Origin: a virus
Length of the DNA: 31,117 bases
Reading direction: 5' to 3' (one strand)
Virus record (IMG/VR): IMGVR_UViG_3300037041_000186
Coordinates: 1-31,117 of that record
How positions within the stretch are numbered: position 1 is the stretch's first letter; each line of letters opens with the position of its first letter. Shown piece by piece: positions 29,439-31,117 of this stretch. The notes under the pieces are model-generated. The model made no database searches. It was not told the origin of the DNA and saw only the letters and a list, made by a program, of their open reading frames with translations. The position numbers and the translations under genes were made by a program.

Positions 29439-29867
29439 GGCGTTGGTTGCCGCATCGAAGCGCATGGTGAAGAAGGCGTTGGCAGCGGCCAAGGTTGTCG
29501 GCGCGCCGGTGACAGTCCTGCCGGCACCCGAGACGGTCAGCGCAGTGACGATCTGGGTGCAGTTGACGCTCACCTCGTCCTTGTCCACAGGGGCCGATGG
29601 CAGAACGATGGTGCCAGCCGCGAAGGTTGCCGTGGGCGTCAGAAGCAGCCAGGTGTCGCCCAGAGCGACAGTGACCGAAAACCCAGTGGCGCTCGGTGCC
29701 GCGTATTGCGTCGTCAGCGATCCCGGCAGCGTCAGGTTGGCCTGCATGAACGACAGCAGCAGGCTCATCGATGCCTTGCGCGTGTCGCCGTTATTCGTGG
29801 ACCAGACGGCGAGGAGATCGCCAAGCTGGATCGTGTCGAGCGAAGAAAGCTGGTTGATGTTGGTCAT
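29421..29867 (-). CDS. Tail-associated structural protein (148 residues)
   Basis: This protein begins MTNINQLSSLDTIQLGDLLA and continues VWSTNNGDTRKASMSLLLSF, then beta-rich segments (GFSVTVALGDTWLLLTPTAT, AGTIVLPSAPVDKDEVSVNC) and ends NAWYRVG. The start IN-LS-DT-GDL-VWS-NNGD-RKAS is common next to gp4/gp10-like genes in P22-like phages, where it is probably a tail or needle-associated protein. Position between gp4-like and gp10-like genes supports that. The end has been brought near the HNH insertion, and the last codons lie in a short duplicated sequence. Confidence 0.65.
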   Translation of the reverse strand: MTNINQLSSLDTIQLGDLLAVWSTNNGDTRKASMSLLLSFMQANLTLPGSLTTQYAAPSATGFSVTVALGDTWLLLTPTATFAAGTIVLPSAPVDKDEVSVNCTQIVTALTVSGAGRTVTGAPTTLAAANAFFTMRFDAATNAWYRVG

Positions 29868-29871
29868 CGCG

Positions 29872-30357
29872 TCATTCCCATGTCAATGCGCTGTCCGGGC
29901 CAACCGTCAGCGGGTCAATCGGTTGACGCAGGAACGCGTCGTTGTAATAGCGCCAGCCCTTGTTGCCCTGGCCGCTCGGGATCGTCATATCGCCAAGCTG
30001 CATTTCAACCGGGAAGGTTGAGCGAGACAGCAGCGCCTTATAGGCAAGCTGCGCGTTGGCCTTCGTGTCGGGCGATACGGTCTTACCATAGCCCGGCGCG
30101 ATGCGAACCGCCAGATTGAGGTGCATGGCTTCAAGCGCGTCATCGGGAACGCCGATGTCTTGGTTGAGATCGCTGGCCGCCGTGGACGATGGCAGAGGAT
30201 AGCGCAGGCGAATGCCCTTGCCGTTCCACGTTGCCATCATCGCATCAAGGCGCTGCAATGCGCCCTCAAGCTGCTGCGGGGCCAGATCGTAGACATAGGC
30301 CGCAAGGCCGATCTCTTCGAATGCCCGGTTCACGATGTCGCGCTTGGTGTATGCCAT
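29872..30357 (-). CDS. P22 gp4-like tail accessory factor
   Basis: This 161-residue protein begins MAYTKRDIVNRAFEEIGLAA and contains LAPQQLEGALQRLDAMMATW, DALEAMHLNLAVRIAPGYGK and DTKANAQLAYKALLSRST. These are the helical features of the gp4 tail adaptor that binds the portal and begins tail assembly. The C-terminus (DMTIPSGQGNKGWRYYNDAF) fits too. The ATG at 30357 overlaps the previous stop as TGATG; an upstream GTG adds one residue. It precedes the 148-residue and gp10-like genes, the order seen in P22 tails. Confidence 0.82.
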   Translation of the reverse strand: MAYTKRDIVNRAFEEIGLAAYVYDLAPQQLEGALQRLDAMMATWNGKGIRLRYPLPSSTAASDLNQDIGVPDDALEAMHLNLAVRIAPGYGKTVSPDTKANAQLAYKALLSRSTFPVEMQLGDMTIPSGQGNKGWRYYNDAFLRQPIDPLTVGPDSALTWE

Positions 30358-30584
30358 CACAGAGCCTCAGATTTGCGCGTGTGGCCACGCTTTGGCTTGG
30401 CCTTGGCCTCGGGTTCAGGATCTTGCAAAGCACCGCTGGCGGCTGCGATAGCCTCGCGCACGGTGTAATGCCAGCCAGCCTTGATGGTGGCCTCAATCTC
30501 GTCGTCGTCCACGATGCACAGATCAAACGTCTCGCTTGCGCTGCGCTTGAACTGGCCGGGCGACTTGTAGAGCATGGTGGTCAT
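30357..30584 (-). CDS. Small acidic/basic hypothetical protein of the head-tail region
   Basis: This 75-residue protein begins MTTMLYKSPGQFKRSASETF and continues DLCIVDDDEIEATIKAGWHY, then a helical EAIAAASGALQDPEPEAKAK and a basic end PKRGHTRKSEAL. The LYKSPG-F-LCIVDDDEIEA-KAGW pattern is known in podovirus structural operons, without a function. It overlaps both neighbours (ATGA and TGATG). Confidence 0.6.
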   Translation of the reverse strand: MTTMLYKSPGQFKRSASETFDLCIVDDDEIEATIKAGWHYTVREAIAAASGALQDPEPEAKAKPKRGHTRKSEAL

Positions 30585-30751
30585 TTCTTCTTGCCTTTCG
30601 GTGCCTTCGACGGCTTGCCTGCTTTCATGGCGGCGGTGCGCGCGGTGTTCAGCGCAATGGCGATGGCCTGCTTGCGCGGCTTGCCCGATTTCTCTTCCAT
30701 CTTGATATTCTCGCCGATGGACTTGCGGCTGTAACCTTTTGTCAGCGGCAT
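30581..30751 (-). CDS. DUF6496-like small basic protein (56 residues)
   Basis: The frame reads MPLTKGYSRKSIGENIKMEE, then KSGKPRKQAIAIALNTARTA and ends KPSKAPKGKKK. The MPL-KG-S-K-I-NI and PRKQA-AIAL signature matches the DUF6496 family of short basic phage proteins. It lies between the coat protein and the head-tail genes and overlaps the following gene as ATGA. No function is established. Confidence 0.75.
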   Translation of the reverse strand: MPLTKGYSRKSIGENIKMEEKSGKPRKQAIAIALNTARTAAMKAGKPSKAPKGKKK

Positions 30752-30778
30752 GGTGCTATCCCATTGTCAAAGGTGAAG

Positions 30779-30800
30779 GGGGGCGAGTTTCCCCGCCCCC
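30779..30800 (-). terminator. Hairpin after the coat protein gene
   Basis: GGGGGCG pairs with CGCCCCC around an eight-base loop, just after the coat gene stop at 30813. No U-run follows on the minus strand, so it may lower rather than stop transcription into the tail genes, or protect coat mRNA. Confidence 0.5.
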
Positions 30801-30812
30801 GATGCTATCAGA

Positions 30813-31117
30813 TCAGGGAACCTGATTGAACAGCAAGATGCCCGACATTTCAGGCTGCTTGTTCACAACGCCGAAGAAGGTATCCATACGATACTTCGTG
30901 ATGGCGGTGTTGATGTCGTAGAACTTCTGCATCACCAGTTCGATACCCTGATCGGTGGTGCCACGCATCACGTCAACGCCAGCGTTCGCGGGGATTGCGT
31001 AACGGCCCGGCAGGATTTCCAGAGCGTCTTTCTGCCAGAACACGTTGATGTCGGCAGCGTCCACGTTCAGGATGGTGACGGTCGAACCGTTGGCCGGGGT
31101 GGCCGAGACGTTCTTGT
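30813..31117 (-). CDS. Major capsid (coat) protein, C-terminal part (partial)
   Basis: The visible 100 or so codons belong to the coat protein; the N-terminus is cut by the window edge. The reading frame runs open through 31117: KNVSATPANGSTVTILNVDA, then INVFWQKDALEILPGRYAIP, GVDVMRGTTDQGIELVMQKF, YDINTAITKYRMDTFFGVVN and KQPEMSGILLFNQVP. The KDALE-LPGRYA-P, RGTTDQGIELVMQKFYDIN and FGVVNKQPEMSGI strings are typical of P22-coat-like phage capsid proteins. The internal GTG at 31064 is not the start. It is the most upstream late gene in the window. Confidence 0.85.
   Translation of the reverse strand, partial: KNVSATPANGSTVTILNVDAADINVFWQKDALEILPGRYAIPANAGVDVMRGTTDQGIELVMQKFYDINTAITKYRMDTFFGVVNKQPEMSGILLFNQVP

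Noticed and set aside
1-31117. Integrase gene or phage attachment site
   Set aside because: No tyrosine or serine recombinase motifs and no tRNA-like core were seen, so lysogeny cannot be supported from this window.

Overview
The window is a dense stretch of a tailed-phage genome (short-tailed, P22-like podovirus layout). The head-tail and ejection set resembles P22: a coat protein end, gp4-like and gp10-like tail factors, gp7-like and other ejection proteins, and a tailspike with a P22-type head-binding start. The early genes do not look like P22. The DNA is GC-rich. The amidase/holin/spanin set and several small hypothetical families resemble those I know from phages of Alphaproteobacteria, perhaps Rhodobacterales; this host guess is an inference. 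No integrase, DNA polymerase or portal gene is visible. No stretch over 300 bases lacks a gene.

Layout. At 1-2409 (minus) lie the first 32 codons of the large terminase, a 642-residue protein with acetyltransferase-like and ADP-ribosyltransferase-like segments, and the small terminase. A UUCG-loop terminator at 2478-2505 closes the replication operon read from 8360 down to 2548: HTH regulator, DUF6378-like protein, RuvC-like resolvase, PD-(D/E)XK exonuclease, SSB, primase-helicase and two small proteins. A block of CCTCACC/GGTGAGG repeats with a long hairpin (3369-3506) follows the primase-helicase gene and is a candidate origin. At 8425-8503 a divergent promoter/operator region separates this operon from a plus-strand early operon (8529-12238) of about 15 tiny overlapping genes. 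Five gene boundaries in that operon carry the same junction sequence, which encodes a shared C-terminus, the ribosome binding site and the next start codon. The operon meets the late genes at a branched inverted-repeat element (12241-12319).

From 31117 down to 12323 (minus) runs the late operon: coat protein end, small proteins, gp4-like, a tail protein, HNH endonuclease, gp10-like stabilisation protein, a fibre with a C1q-like end, three ejection proteins, tailspike, a second beta-rich adhesin-like protein, small basic proteins, a lytic transglycosylase, and a lysis cassette (TM/coiled-coil protein, amidase, holin, inner and outer spanin). It ends with an HTH-metallophosphoesterase. A plus-strand HNH endonuclease gene sits between the two spanin genes.

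The large terminase begins at the left edge and the coat protein ends at the right edge, both on the minus strand. The missing terminase remainder, portal, scaffold and coat start would join the two edges of a circular map. The full genome is therefore probably only about 5-7 kb longer than this window (inference).
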